Shown: one piece after another, positions 30,101 to 38,664 of the stretch
Position numbering within the stretch: position 1 is the first letter of the stretch
Layout: each line of letters begins with the position of its first letter
Source: Gammaproteobacteria bacterium (ex Lamellibrachia satsuma)
GTDB taxonomy: Bacteria > Pseudomonadota > Gammaproteobacteria > Chromatiales > Chromatiaceae
Length of the DNA: 64,000 nt
Reading direction: 5' to 3'
Assembly (NCBI GenBank): GCA_019623805.1
Contig: CP053680.1
Coordinates: forward strand, 3,016,001-3,080,000
The notes under the pieces: model-generated
What the model was told of the DNA's origin: nothing
Seen by the model: only the letters and a program-made list of their open reading frames with translations
Databases searched by the model: none
Translations under genes and position numbers: made by a program

Positions 30101-33100
30101 TCACCGGGAAAACATCGAATACGACCCGCGTTGCGGCCTGCCGGTCAAGCAGACCGGTCCCAACGGCATCAGCACCCACTGGGGTTACGATAGTCTCTGC
30201 CGTAAAACAACGGAGCGCCGCGCCGATGGCACAGAGACCCACTGGACCTACGACTGGAGTGACGGTGCCAACGCTGGTCTTATCTTTGATGACTTTAGTG
30301 TCTATAGGATCACTGAGAGCGCTACCGGTGCACCGCCCAAGACCGTCTACTACGACGCCCTGAATCGTGAGGTGAGAACTGTCACCCGTGGCTTTAACGG
30401 AAAGAACGTCTACCAGGACAAACAGTACAACGCAAAGGGGCAGATAATCGCCGCCACCTTGCCCTATTTTGAGGGCGAGTTCCCTGGCGCGAACTCATAC
30501 TGGGTCACAAGTGAGTACGACGAAATGGGAAGGGTGGTGGTGCAGAACAAACCCTCCGAGACGGGCCATATTCCCACCTACTACAGCTACCAGGGGCTGA
30601 GCGCCACTGTGATCGACCCGGAAGGTCGTGCACGCGTGGTGACGAAAAACCTGTTGGATAAAGATGCGCAGGTTGTCGAGGCAGGTATATCCACCATCAC
30701 CTACACTTACGATCCCATCGGCAACCTGACAGCAACAGACACCAACGGATTCATTATCAGCAATCGATATGATGACCACGGCAACAAGATATCCATGGAC
30801 GACCCCTCCATGGGCTTTTGGCAATACCGCTACAATCCCTATGGCGAGCTGATCTGGCAGCAGGATGCCAAGGGCCAGGTGGTCAAGCAATTTCACGACC
30901 AGCTCGGCCGACTGGTCAGGCGCGAGACTGCAGAAGGTGTCGCAACTTGGGAGTACGACACAGCAGAAAACGGCATCGGTAAACTCGCCAGAACCACATT
31001 ACCTGACAACAGCCGTTCGTTCGAATACGACGCTCTCGGCCGTGCTGTCTCCACCAAGACAAAAATAGGAGAGAAAAGTTTTACCAAACAGGTTGCCTAC
31101 GATGCCCAATCCCGCCCCGTCAAAGAGACTTTTCCTGACGGTATAGAGATCGAACGGATCTACAACAAAGACGGCTATCTAAAAACAGTGCGCATGCCGA
31201 AAAAGGAGGTTTGGGATTATGATTATATCCGGCTTGAGGAGTCGTTGAGCGCCTTCTTGAAGGAGGTTTATGAGCTAGAGGGGCGGAAGGTCTCCTCTCA
31301 ACGACAGGCTGCTGCACTTGTCGAAAAAGCTGGAACGATCAGAGCGCTGGAGTTGGCTGCGCTTGGGGCTGAAAAACAGGCTGAGAACGACTTGGTGCGG
31401 CTTGAAACGGCGACAAGCAAGTTATTGGCTAAAGCCAGTCACTACCAAAACCAATCGGACTATTATGCTAAGCAGGCCAGCAGACTTTGGCGCGTGTTTG
31501 GCAATGCCTATTTTAAATATTCGAAATCATCGGGGGGGAAAGCCTACTACAAGTACTCCTATTGCAACGCGTACGGGAGGAAAGGAAAGTGTGCGAGTTA
31601 TGGAACAACAACAGAAACGGTGAATTCATCCTGGCTGCCAAAACCGCAAGATTGTGGTTGGAAGGAGTACGACCCGTGGAATATCTCCGGAATCAGCCGA
31701 TTTGAGGTGAAGGTTCAGGAGGCAAAGCGGGCCGGAAATACCCGCACGAGGTGGGTCCAAAACAAAGATCCTGAGATGTTTGGTCTGGTTCAGGTCCATG
31801 AAGCGAAATGGTGTGAGTCTGGGCCACCCAAGCAGGTCAGGCTCTCGAGTCTCTATTCAAAACATGCGAAGAGTACACAAGCCCAATCAGAAAGATTGTC
31901 AAAACTGGCCGCGGAAAAAAACCAAGAGGCTGAAATCTATCGCACCATTGAGCAGAACTCCCGTCGAGATGCTGAACTGTATGCCAGACAGGCAAAAGAG
32001 CTCTATCTGCAGGCCAGAGAACAGGCAAGCATTGCTCGAGAATTCATGGATAAGATCGAAGATTATCAGGCTTCGATGGATACTATCGAACGTCAACTCG
32101 ACGAACACAATAACAGCGACGAGTATGTCACCCTCTGGTCAGCTACCAGTCGCGACGCCTCCGGTCGTCTGAAAGGCGAATTCGCAGGCAACGGCTACTT
32201 AACCCAACGCATCTTCGACCCCTACAGCGGCCGCCTTAAGGAGATCAAAACAGGCGTCGCAGAGAACAACTCAATCCGCAACCTGCACTACAGCTACGAC
32301 AACTCCGGCAACGTCACCCAGCGCGACGACCGGGTCAACGGCATCAGCGAGAGCTACCAGTACGATAGCCTCGATCGGCTGGAACAGGCTGATTACTATG
32401 AAACTGCTACCGGTGTAAGTGACAGTCTCAGCTATAGCTACGACATCAACGGTAACATCCTGCACAAATCCAACGCAGGATCCATGTCGTATGATCAGGG
32501 TAACCGCATCCTCACACTGAACCGCAACAACGGGACCTACGAAGACTACGCTTACGACGCCAATGGCAACATGGTGTCCGGCAGTGGACGTGAGATCGAA
32601 TGGAGCTCATTCAACAAACCGTTGAGGATAAAGACAAAAGAGGCTGATGTCAGTTTTGAATACGGTCCTGACAATAACCGCGTCACCAAACAGAGCCTCG
32701 ACAAAGAGGGACAGGAGACCACCTGGTACATCGGCAAAGGCTATGAATTGATTGATGCCGTGGATATGGACGGTAACCACATCAAGCGTAAGAAACACTT
32801 CATCTACGCCGATGGCGAGGTCATTGCGATCCAGGTCAGAACCATCGAAAATGGTCAGAAACAGGCGGATCAGACCCGCTACTTACACAAAGATGCGTTG
32901 GGCAGCGTCGACACCATCACCGACTCCCATGGCGCGATCATCGCACGCTTGGGCTACACCCCCTTCGGTCAGCGCCGGGCGGCCAACGGGCAAGAGATCG
33001 ACCAGTCCTTCCAGCGAAAATTGACCAACCGGGGATACACCGGCCACGAACAGATCGACAACATAGGTCTGGTGCACATGAACGCCCGGCTCTATGATCC

Positions 33101-34286
33101 GGAGATAGGCCGATTCCTCTCAGCAGATATCTACATCCAGGAGCCGGGACTGTCGCAGAACTTCAACCGCTACATATATGTGATGAACAACCCGTTGAAG
33201 TACAACGACCCCAGCGGCCACTTCATCAATTTCATCATCGGCGCGATCATCATGATTGTCTCTCAATTTATCGACAATCCCTACATTCGGATGATTGGCA
33301 TGGTTGTTGGTATGGCGATGATGGGGGGTGTATTTTTTGGGGAAGCATTATTTACCGCTGCGGCAGGAGGATCGGGAGCCAGTGGCGCGTTCATCACAGT
33401 CGGCAGCACTAGTTTTCAGGTGGCGGCAGGGCAAATAGCACTGGCTGCGATGAATGGCGCAGCAATAGGCGCCGTAGTGGGTGGAGCCACAACAGGCACA
33501 CTGAAAGGCGCGTTGAAGGGAGCAATGTTTGGTGCGATCAGTGGTGCAGCTGCAGGGTATATAGGGCATGGCGGTAATGGGGGAGGGCGACTATTTGATA
33601 GCGATGGAGTGACCGCATTGGCCCATGGAACCACACAAGGTGCGATTAGCGAACTGCGTGGTGGGGATTTCAAGAGTGGGTTTGTGGGAGCGTTTGTTTC
33701 GCATATATCGCCGGCCACGAGATGGACAAAAACCAATGCTGTACCAATGCCAATTCGCACTATGGCTGCCGCTGCGCTCGGTGGGCTTGCATCAGCAGCA
33801 ACAGGTGGCAGTTTTGCAGATGGAGCGTATCATGGGGCTATGGTGCATTTGTTTAATGCAGAAATTGGTAAATACCATATATTGAATAGTAGGAAAGATG
33901 CTAGTGATGTGATGATTTATAATGAAAATAGGAGCGAAGCATATTGGGTTTCCAGGGGCGCTGCTTCTCAGGCGAGTTCAGCTGCAGCTTTGGGTATGAA
34001 TTATTCAGAGTTGAATTCGGCTCAAGGAAAGCAGGCGAGGCTAGTTTTAAGTGCTACTGCTGGTGCTATCTCAGCATCTGCGGGCTTAGCTACGGCATCT
34101 GGAGTTGCCATGATATTCGGTACAGCCGCTGCTATTCTTTCTCCAACTCCAGAGAATGTATTTGATTATGGTCTTGGTCTCATGTCCCGTGGGCTCTCAG
34201 GACCTGCAAAAGACATGATGGATGCATATTCAACGACAAGAGATATTGAAGGTTTTACTGGGTCACTATCTGGTTCTGATAAATAA
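27141..34286 (+). CDS. SpvB/FG-GAP/RHS repeat protein with C-terminal polymorphic tip
   Basis: A 2381-residue exported protein resembling fused TcB/TcC toxin subunits. Order: signal peptide (cleavage near NAAANS); SpvB domain about 25-300; seven calcium-type FG-GAP repeats about 320-690 (GDLNQDGLTD, SDINSDGYVD, TDINNDGSPD); TcB middle-like segment about 690-800; YD repeats about 800-1350; an unusual helical and Cys-rich insertion about 1355-1660; more YD repeats; RHS-associated core about 1920-2030 ending NPLKYNDPSGHF. The last 350 residues differ from the core: hydrophobic, Gly/Ala-rich (GAAIGAVVGGATTG), ending in an AT-rich part. The RHS shell usually encloses a cleaved toxic tip. A Sec signal instead of a type VI PAAR partner is notable. 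Last of the Lnt-coil-RHS set and followed 12 bp on by a small membrane protein. Confidence 0.92.
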   Translation: MDMRLTASLSGVFCASLFFLPNAAANSGLVGSLEGEAQVNQGTLDYTLPVDLPEGPNGLAPGLSISYSPRNPNGVLGIGFKLTGESAITRCPANKEIDGERGGVGFDNRDRYCLDGQRLISIAGQDGEDGTEYRTVAESYAKIESHGALGSGPERWTVWSKQGYILEYGDSSNTRTSAAGRNEPAAWKLSSRRDRFDNRIQYHYRKDGGLSVPDFIEYSVHRVEFEYEPRPDNLSAYQFGERRDLGLRLASLNILSDGEKLREYRFSYEIDETLPFSRISAIQLCDGLAECSPATRFEWNENTGFDFINDPSILTGNVFSSYALGDLNQDGLTDLCYLDHGLYCGLSSGNHPAGYSKWADRLDAKHWHKPKISGTFMLLDLNGDMKADYCIQDNLGILCGISDGQKFSNNRYWSKSFNRRDTLRFSDINSDGYVDICKFGNDGVSCVLNKNGKRFGPLVTLSESGWPAGSDDIKNNTLNFTDINGDSLIDICGADDQGFRCALGLGVDADNMPLFGEKEIWSAEFGRQWANKSFAGTFRYGDLNADGLSDICFRQSRNYTCAINTGKAFTPLKKWADVTYEWGTDEDLEKNHNDNSLNLLDINVDGRADVCSGSGSEAFSCALNNGEEFDVMRKYASLKPSVDVMTLYDGTKVMPKENPLRMTDINNDGSPDVCYRSYKGINCTIGNDNMANLLAAVTTGYGARTEFEYGRLSDEDLYERYEDAVAPVFDMQGVTRVVRSISSSDGIGGMNRVSYHYAGLKTHKDDGSLGFAEVSSHNHTANRKHITRYYQLGDFSGRVREIEELVGDVVILRNRLTYREMQMVYDNVVSVQPHTQVLEHYELDGSHTKTEQTNHAEYDEYGNALRMVVEINGVNGDFVRKETNSVYRNDESVWLIGKPLYVEVTHSTREGTLTRSTGFDYDHVSGVLRGEVIEPGSSLSLSSEFEYDEYGNRTGTVLSGQGVDPRHSYATYDGSGRFPINRANALGHRENIEYDPRCGLPVKQTGPNGISTHWGYDSLCRKTTERRADGTETHWTYDWSDGANAGLIFDDFSVYRITESATGAPPKTVYYDALNREVRTVTRGFNGKNVYQDKQYNAKGQIIAATLPYFEGEFPGANSYWVTSEYDEMGRVVVQNKPSETGHIPTYYSYQGLSATVIDPEGRARVVTKNLLDKDAQVVEAGISTITYTYDPIGNLTATDTNGFIISNRYDDHGNKISMDDPSMGFWQYRYNPYGELIWQQDAKGQVVKQFHDQLGRLVRRETAEGVATWEYDTAENGIGKLARTTLPDNSRSFEYDALGRAVSTKTKIGEKSFTKQVAYDAQSRPVKETFPDGIEIERIYNKDGYLKTVRMPKKEVWDYDYIRLEESLSAFLKEVYELEGRKVSSQRQAAALVEKAGTIRALELAALGAEKQAENDLVRLETATSKLLAKASHYQNQSDYYAKQASRLWRVFGNAYFKYSKSSGGKAYYKYSYCNAYGRKGKCASYGTTTETVNSSWLPKPQDCGWKEYDPWNISGISRFEVKVQEAKRAGNTRTRWVQNKDPEMFGLVQVHEAKWCESGPPKQVRLSSLYSKHAKSTQAQSERLSKLAAEKNQEAEIYRTIEQNSRRDAELYARQAKELYLQAREQASIAREFMDKIEDYQASMDTIERQLDEHNNSDEYVTLWSATSRDASGRLKGEFAGNGYLTQRIFDPYSGRLKEIKTGVAENNSIRNLHYSYDNSGNVTQRDDRVNGISESYQYDSLDRLEQADYYETATGVSDSLSYSYDINGNILHKSNAGSMSYDQGNRILTLNRNNGTYEDYAYDANGNMVSGSGREIEWSSFNKPLRIKTKEADVSFEYGPDNNRVTKQSLDKEGQETTWYIGKGYELIDAVDMDGNHIKRKKHFIYADGEVIAIQVRTIENGQKQADQTRYLHKDALGSVDTITDSHGAIIARLGYTPFGQRRAANGQEIDQSFQRKLTNRGYTGHEQIDNIGLVHMNARLYDPEIGRFLSADIYIQEPGLSQNFNRYIYVMNNPLKYNDPSGHFINFIIGAIIMIVSQFIDNPYIRMIGMVVGMAMMGGVFFGEALFTAAAGGSGASGAFITVGSTSFQVAAGQIALAAMNGAAIGAVVGGATTGTLKGALKGAMFGAISGAAAGYIGHGGNGGGRLFDSDGVTALAHGTTQGAISELRGGDFKSGFVGAFVSHISPATRWTKTNAVPMPIRTMAAAALGGLASAATGGSFADGAYHGAMVHLFNAEIGKYHILNSRKDASDVMIYNENRSEAYWVSRGAASQASSAAALGMNYSELNSAQGKQARLVLSATAGAISASAGLATASGVAMIFGTAAAILSPTPENVFDYGLGLMSRGLSGPAKDMMDAYSTTRDIEGFTGSLSGSDK

Positions 34287-34298
34287 TAGGCGTTGATT

Positions 34299-34649
34299 AT
34301 GAATAAATTCTTCATTGAGTCTGGAACTGTTCTTCTGCTGGTGGTGTTGCTTTCAAAGCAATTATGGATATTTGGCGCCATTTATTTCGCTATAGTTATT
34401 TTTTTGGTAAAAAAGGAGTATTTCAGTTACTTTGATTTTGATAAAAAAGGTATTTTCAGGATCGTCATCTTTTCTCTTCTTGGTGGCGCGATAGGGATAA
34501 GTGGTTATTTTGGTGATGGTTGGTTTATTCTCGCAACGTTGTTTTTTATTGCTATTGGAATAATTTTGATCTCGCCTGTCTCCCGGCATGCAAAAACTAA
34601 GAAGAACACAATCAATACATCAATAAGATCACACTCGATTGATAAATAG
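34299..34649 (+). CDS. Small membrane protein, candidate immunity protein
   Basis: A 116-residue AT-rich protein with about four membrane helices (TVLLLVVLLSKQLWIFGAIY; IFRIVIFSLLGGAIGISGYF). ATG 34299 has AGG eight bases upstream; a TTG at 34293 adds two residues. I recognise no domain. It starts 12 bp after the RHS stop, and its low GC matches the end of the RHS gene. That is the usual position and type of an immunity gene, and a membrane protein would suit a membrane-active toxin. Function is inference. Confidence 0.6.
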   Translation: MNKFFIESGTVLLLVVLLSKQLWIFGAIYFAIVIFLVKKEYFSYFDFDKKGIFRIVIFSLLGGAIGISGYFGDGWFILATLFFIAIGIILISPVSRHAKTKKNTINTSIRSHSIDK

Positions 34650-34711
34650 TCAATCAGCTGGTGGTGAATCGAATCACTCCGAACGTTCTTTTCTAACAGG
34701 ATATCAACAGG

Positions 34712-34948
34712 ATGGCTACGCAAAACTTCGACCGGGAATTGAATGTCAGTGGCTTGGACTGCCCGCTTCCCATCATTCGCACCAAGGCAGCATTTGCCAG
34801 AATGGATTCAGGTCAGGTACTCCAAATTACGGCAACCAATCCTGAGTATACTCGCGAGATCCAGGTATTGACCGCACATGGCCTTTATGAATTGATCGAC
34901 GAATCCATCACCGAGCAGCGGCTGATCTATCTGGTGCGTAAGAAGTAA
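34712..34948 (+). CDS. TusA-family sulfurtransferase
   Basis: A 78-residue sulfur-carrier protein with the family motif DCPLPIIRTK, where Cys carries the persulfide. It fits the size and fold of TusA (about 80 residues), which passes sulfur in tRNA thiolation and in oxidative sulfur metabolism. It is 60 bp after the small membrane gene and not obviously part of the RHS unit. No dsr or hdr genes are in the window. The TAA stop is followed by a 230-bp gap with nothing recognisable. Confidence 0.9.
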   Translation: MATQNFDRELNVSGLDCPLPIIRTKAAFARMDSGQVLQITATNPEYTREIQVLTAHGLYELIDESITEQRLIYLVRKK

Positions 34949-35177
34949 GATGGTAGCCCGAAAAATGCAGTGATCACAGAAAATGGGACGAATATTTTTT
35001 GTCTTCGCAGAGAATCGGTCTGTTTTTCGGTTTTTTTCCATACGTGGATGAGAGGCAGTCCACATATCATGAGCCATAAAATTATCGTTTAACCAGTTTC
35101 GTGAATCAGTTCCATGTAAGAAACTAATTATTTCATTACTTTCTTATATTGACTGAATTACAACGAGGCACTGAACT

Positions 35178-35858
35178 GTGAGTCGGAAAAAACAGCCCCC
35201 AATCAGCGATAATCCCGAGGAAAATGACAACCCGGTTCTCTCTGGGCTGATGCAGGGATTGCAATCGGTCTTTGATAAGATCCACAAAGACAATAGCCAG
35301 CGCGACCATAGCCAGGAAAAGATCATTGAGGAGTTTTCCGAGCGCCTGAATCACGCCTTCGACCAGGTTCATACTGAAGCGAAAGAGCGGGAGCAGTTGC
35401 TTTCCGATAAGCTTAAGGCCATTGAGACTGAACAGCGGTATCGCATCCAGCGCATCAAGATCTTCTCTGTACCTGGTACCCTGATCGCACTGGTTGCAAT
35501 GGGTTATCTTTTCTACGTGGTGAACGTCATGGAACGTTCCATGACCAGCATGTCGACGGATATGCATGATATGCGTGGATACATAGCCAATATCAGTGGT
35601 GATACCCGTAATATGTCACAAGGTGTGCTAAATATGAATGTTGAGATGGTGGCAATGAACGGAAACATGAGCCAAATTGACAACCATATGGTCGACATGA
35701 ACGATAACATTGGTCAGATCAGTACCCATGTGGAGGGTATGAATGGCAGTATGTCCAACCTCAATCGTAGTGTTGGTGTGATGACTCATGATGTCGGCAA
35801 TATGTCCCACACGATCAGTCCGCTGATGTCGGGTTTTCGCACCATCATGCCGTTCTAG
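35178..35858 (+). CDS. Single-pass membrane protein with Met/Asn-rich coiled coil
   Basis: A 226-residue protein not assigned to a family. It has a cytoplasmic charged coiled-coil region about 20-95, one membrane helix (about 97-115, VPGTLIALVAMGYLFYVV), then a repeated stretch in which Met recurs every three to four residues with Asn and Asp (MVDMNDNIGQIS, MNGSMSNLNRSVGVM). The start is GTG 35178. It resembles bacterial methyl-accepting-like coils without the signalling hairpin. Location suggests a periplasmic-facing coil. Metal binding by the Met-rich part is possible but speculative. Confidence 0.7.
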   Translation: MSRKKQPPISDNPEENDNPVLSGLMQGLQSVFDKIHKDNSQRDHSQEKIIEEFSERLNHAFDQVHTEAKEREQLLSDKLKAIETEQRYRIQRIKIFSVPGTLIALVAMGYLFYVVNVMERSMTSMSTDMHDMRGYIANISGDTRNMSQGVLNMNVEMVAMNGNMSQIDNHMVDMNDNIGQISTHVEGMNGSMSNLNRSVGVMTHDVGNMSHTISPLMSGFRTIMPF

Positions 35859-35954
35859 GAGCTGTCACTCCCGAGGCCGAATCTGAGGGTGTTTGTCTGC
35901 TAAACTTATCGTCAGTCTTGTAGTGGATTTTAAGCAGCCGATAAGGATTGGTGA

Positions 35955-36683
35955 ATGAGCAAAATCTTTGTGAGCTATAGACAGCAAGGCACGCTGATGC
36001 GTGCTGGGAGGGTTGCTGAGACGCTCATTTCGCATTTTGGTGCCGGCAATATTTTTCAGGATCAAGCAACCTTGCATGGTGGTTCAGACTGGCAGAAAGC
36101 TATTGATGAGGCGCTAAAGGGCTGCTCCGTTTTAGTTGCAGTGATTGGCCCGCACTAGTTGGAGCACAAGAGTGCGAACGGCGGACGGCGTATCGATGAG
36201 CCTGATGATTACGTTCTCCTGGAAATTGCAACGGCGCTTAGTCGTGATATACCTGTTATTCCAGTTCTTGTCGGCAGTGCGAAAAGGTTTCACCAGGAAG
36301 AGTTGCCAGATCCTCTGAAGCAGCTTGCATATATCGAGCCGCTGAGCATAGAGGATAGTGCATGGCACGAAGGCATGCATTCACTTCTTGAATCGATCAG
36401 ACGCTTTGATATAAATCCCAAGAAGATTGGCTGGAAGACTTTTACAAGTCTTGCCCTGTCTGTAGTAGGCATGTTTGCTATAGGGTCAGACGACGTATCC
36501 TTAAAGGCTGCCGTAGTTGGGTTGGTTCTTGGCCTTCTGGCGCTGGTCCTGAGTCTGCGGTCGTATTACGAGTTCCGCAAGGGTGCTCAAAGGGGGAGAA
36601 GCTGGGCGGTCGGTGCCATAATATACTCTGGATTGATCGCGTTAGTAGCGTTGGACGAAATGATCCCGGATAAATATTTCTAG
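35955..36683 (+). pseudogene. TIR domain / membrane protein gene interrupted by an amber codon
   Basis: Read through one TAG (36156-36158), the frame gives a 242-residue protein: TIR domain about 1-150 (KIFVSYRQQG; DWQKAIDEALKGCSVLVAVI; IPVIPVLVG) and three membrane helices about 160-240. The TAG falls in IGPHxLE, where TIR proteins have Trp (IGPxWL), so TGG to TAG is the simplest explanation. Frame, length and downstream motifs (DEPDDYVLLEIATAL) are otherwise intact. As read, it yields a 67-residue fragment and a downstream frame of 174 codons. TIR proteins are often NAD-cleaving effectors in anti-phage or cell-suicide systems, but no partner gene is adjacent. A sequencing error or readthrough are the alternatives. 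Confidence 0.8.
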
Positions 36684-36933
36684 CACCTGTGGATTTCCGT
36701 GCATCGTGAAATCAATCTAAACCGTCCCTATTGATTCACCGGATCATTGTTTTGTGCAGGAAAGCAATGGAATAATAGGGGAACAGACCACACTTCCGAG
36801 GTTAAAACTGGCTGCGAAGATGTAGATACCCACAAAAATCAGAGGTGGAATGCCGATGTGGCTATCCCTTCAGCAGTATTAACTCGCCTGGATAAGAGCT
36901 TAACTGAAATTGATAATTTACAGGAATGATGCG

Positions 36934-37713
36934 TTGAAAGATGAAAAATATAGCGGTGGATATTCAAAGCATATCCTGAGCGAGTTTTCAAAAAGAAGTC
37001 TGGATAAAGAGGGTTGTTTTTTTCAAGACCATATTGAACAAGGGAACACTGTGCTTGATGTTGGGTGTGGGCCGGGTTCATTGAGTCTACAGATTGCAGA
37101 ACGTGTTGGCCCTAATGGGTATGTACATGCTGTGGATATTCAGTCTGAGCAGTTTCCTGCTGATCATAACCAAAATATCCATTTCCAGCAGGCATCTATC
37201 TTTGATCTTCCCTTTGAAGATAATACTTTTGACGCTATTTTGGCGCATGCAGTTTTATACCATTTAAGTGTTCAGGACTTGGCTTTGGCAGAATTAAAGC
37301 GAGTACTGAAACCAGGTGGATTGCTTGGCATACGTGATGCAGAATTTGGTGGTGATGTCTGTTATCCGTCAGTTGACGACCTGGATAAAGCGTGGGAAAT
37401 TATTGAAGCCTGCTTCAATGTGGCGGGTTCTGATATTTTCTATGGTAGAAAGCAAGCCAGCAGCTTGATTAAAGCAGGTTTCGATGTGATCTCCTTGTCT
37501 GCCAGTTATGATGTATTTTGCCATTCATCAGGTTATAACCCGAACGACTATGCGTTGTTTTGGCAGGATTACATTCAAAGGCATGCCTTTAAGGTGGGTT
37601 ATACAGAAGATGAAATAGTACGAGCTCAGAAGGCAGTGCTAAACTGGGGTAATCATCCTGATGCCTATTATGGCCGTACGCGTTGTGAGGCGGTTGCGCG
37701 TAAGCCCCTATGA
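36934..37713 (+). CDS. SAM-dependent methyltransferase
   Basis: A 259-residue class I methyltransferase. Motif I is VLDVGCGPGSLSLQIAERVG, followed by the acidic motif II (AVDIQ) and the LKPGG loop. I chose TTG 36934 because AGGA lies eight bases upstream; TTG 36910 gives eight more residues. It has a Methyltransf_11/UbiE-like profile with an extra C-terminal helical part. The last codons overlap the CpdA-like gene as ATGA, so the two are translated together. The substrate is unknown. AT-rich compared with the flanking core genes. Confidence 0.82.
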   Translation: MKDEKYSGGYSKHILSEFSKRSLDKEGCFFQDHIEQGNTVLDVGCGPGSLSLQIAERVGPNGYVHAVDIQSEQFPADHNQNIHFQQASIFDLPFEDNTFDAILAHAVLYHLSVQDLALAELKRVLKPGGLLGIRDAEFGGDVCYPSVDDLDKAWEIIEACFNVAGSDIFYGRKQASSLIKAGFDVISLSASYDVFCHSSGYNPNDYALFWQDYIQRHAFKVGYTEDEIVRAQKAVLNWGNHPDAYYGRTRCEAVARKPL

Positions 37714-38534
37714 ATTCAGGAAGTTTAGGGGTTGTTTTCCAGTTTACCGACTGTCATGTTCATGATCCTGAATCAGACGGGAATTTTCATGGCGTCGATA
37801 CCAACGCCAGTTTGTTAGCCTGCCTTGCTGGGGCGCAGGCGTCAGGCGCAGTGGATTTACTGGTGTTTAGCGGTGATTTATCGAATGATGAAAGCCGTGC
37901 CTCCTATCAGTTTTTAGCTGAGTCAGTTGATCACTATTTTCCAGGCACAACTTGTCTGATTCAGGCTGGAAATCATGATGATTTAAAGGTTATGCAGCAG
38001 GTTTTTCCCTATCGTAATTGCCAAATGGCAAAGCAGTTTCAGATTGGGCGATGGTGTGTGTATCTGCTGGAAACACAAGCCCTCAATGGAACCTGGTTTC
38101 ACGCCAGAGTTTTACCTGAAGTTTATCAGGATTTACAGGATTTACAGCTCAGAGAAGATATCAGCGACCTATTGGTGTTCATGCATTACAATTTGGTTGA
38201 TCTGAAATTTCGTGGCATACAATGTGGTGTCGGGGAAACGGATAAACTTCGTCAGGCTATGTTGAGTAACGGTAAAGTCCGATGCGTGTCATCCGGCCAT
38301 ATCCATCAAGAATATCACTGGCTGGATAGAGGCATCATTTATACTTCGACCCCGACCACTGGTGCGCAATCACGATTGCCTGATGGTCGGGAGAGTCAGG
38401 AATGGGCGGGATTTAAACGTTTTGAACTGTTTTCTGATGGCACGATCAGTCTTGATACCATGCGTATCTGTGAGCCTGTTAAAAGGCAGGGGTTGAAGTC
38501 CGCAGTGTCAGACCCGGTTGACAGGATAAAATAG
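37710..38534 (+). CDS. CpdA-like metallophosphoesterase, second copy
   Basis: A 274-residue class III phosphodiesterase paralogue of the protein at 22716-23543. Motifs TDCHVH, SGDLSND, AGNHDD, MHYN and SGHIHQEYHW retain nearly all metal ligands; the usual MHHHP-type pair of His reads MHYN, so one ligand is changed. It is coupled to the methyltransferase by a four-base overlap. cAMP, a cyclic dinucleotide or a phosphoester of the methyltransferase product are all possible substrates. CpdA-class identity is supported, exact substrate is not. Confidence 0.8.
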   Translation: MNSGSLGVVFQFTDCHVHDPESDGNFHGVDTNASLLACLAGAQASGAVDLLVFSGDLSNDESRASYQFLAESVDHYFPGTTCLIQAGNHDDLKVMQQVFPYRNCQMAKQFQIGRWCVYLLETQALNGTWFHARVLPEVYQDLQDLQLREDISDLLVFMHYNLVDLKFRGIQCGVGETDKLRQAMLSNGKVRCVSSGHIHQEYHWLDRGIIYTSTPTTGAQSRLPDGRESQEWAGFKRFELFSDGTISLDTMRICEPVKRQGLKSAVSDPVDRIK

Positions 38535-38664
38535 CCTGCATTCCGCAAAGACCTAAACTGTTTAACGAATCAATTGGGGACTGACCATGGTCCTGCGTAG
38601 AAAGCCAGATTTATCCACCCGCACCAGTTTTTTACCAACTGGCCATCCTGGGTAATTAGCCTGT

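Noticed and set aside
36156..36158. Reassignment of TAG as a sense codon
   Set aside because: Conserved genes such as oxyR, hda and the YihY and dCMP deaminase genes end at TAG at the expected length, so TAG is a regular stop here.
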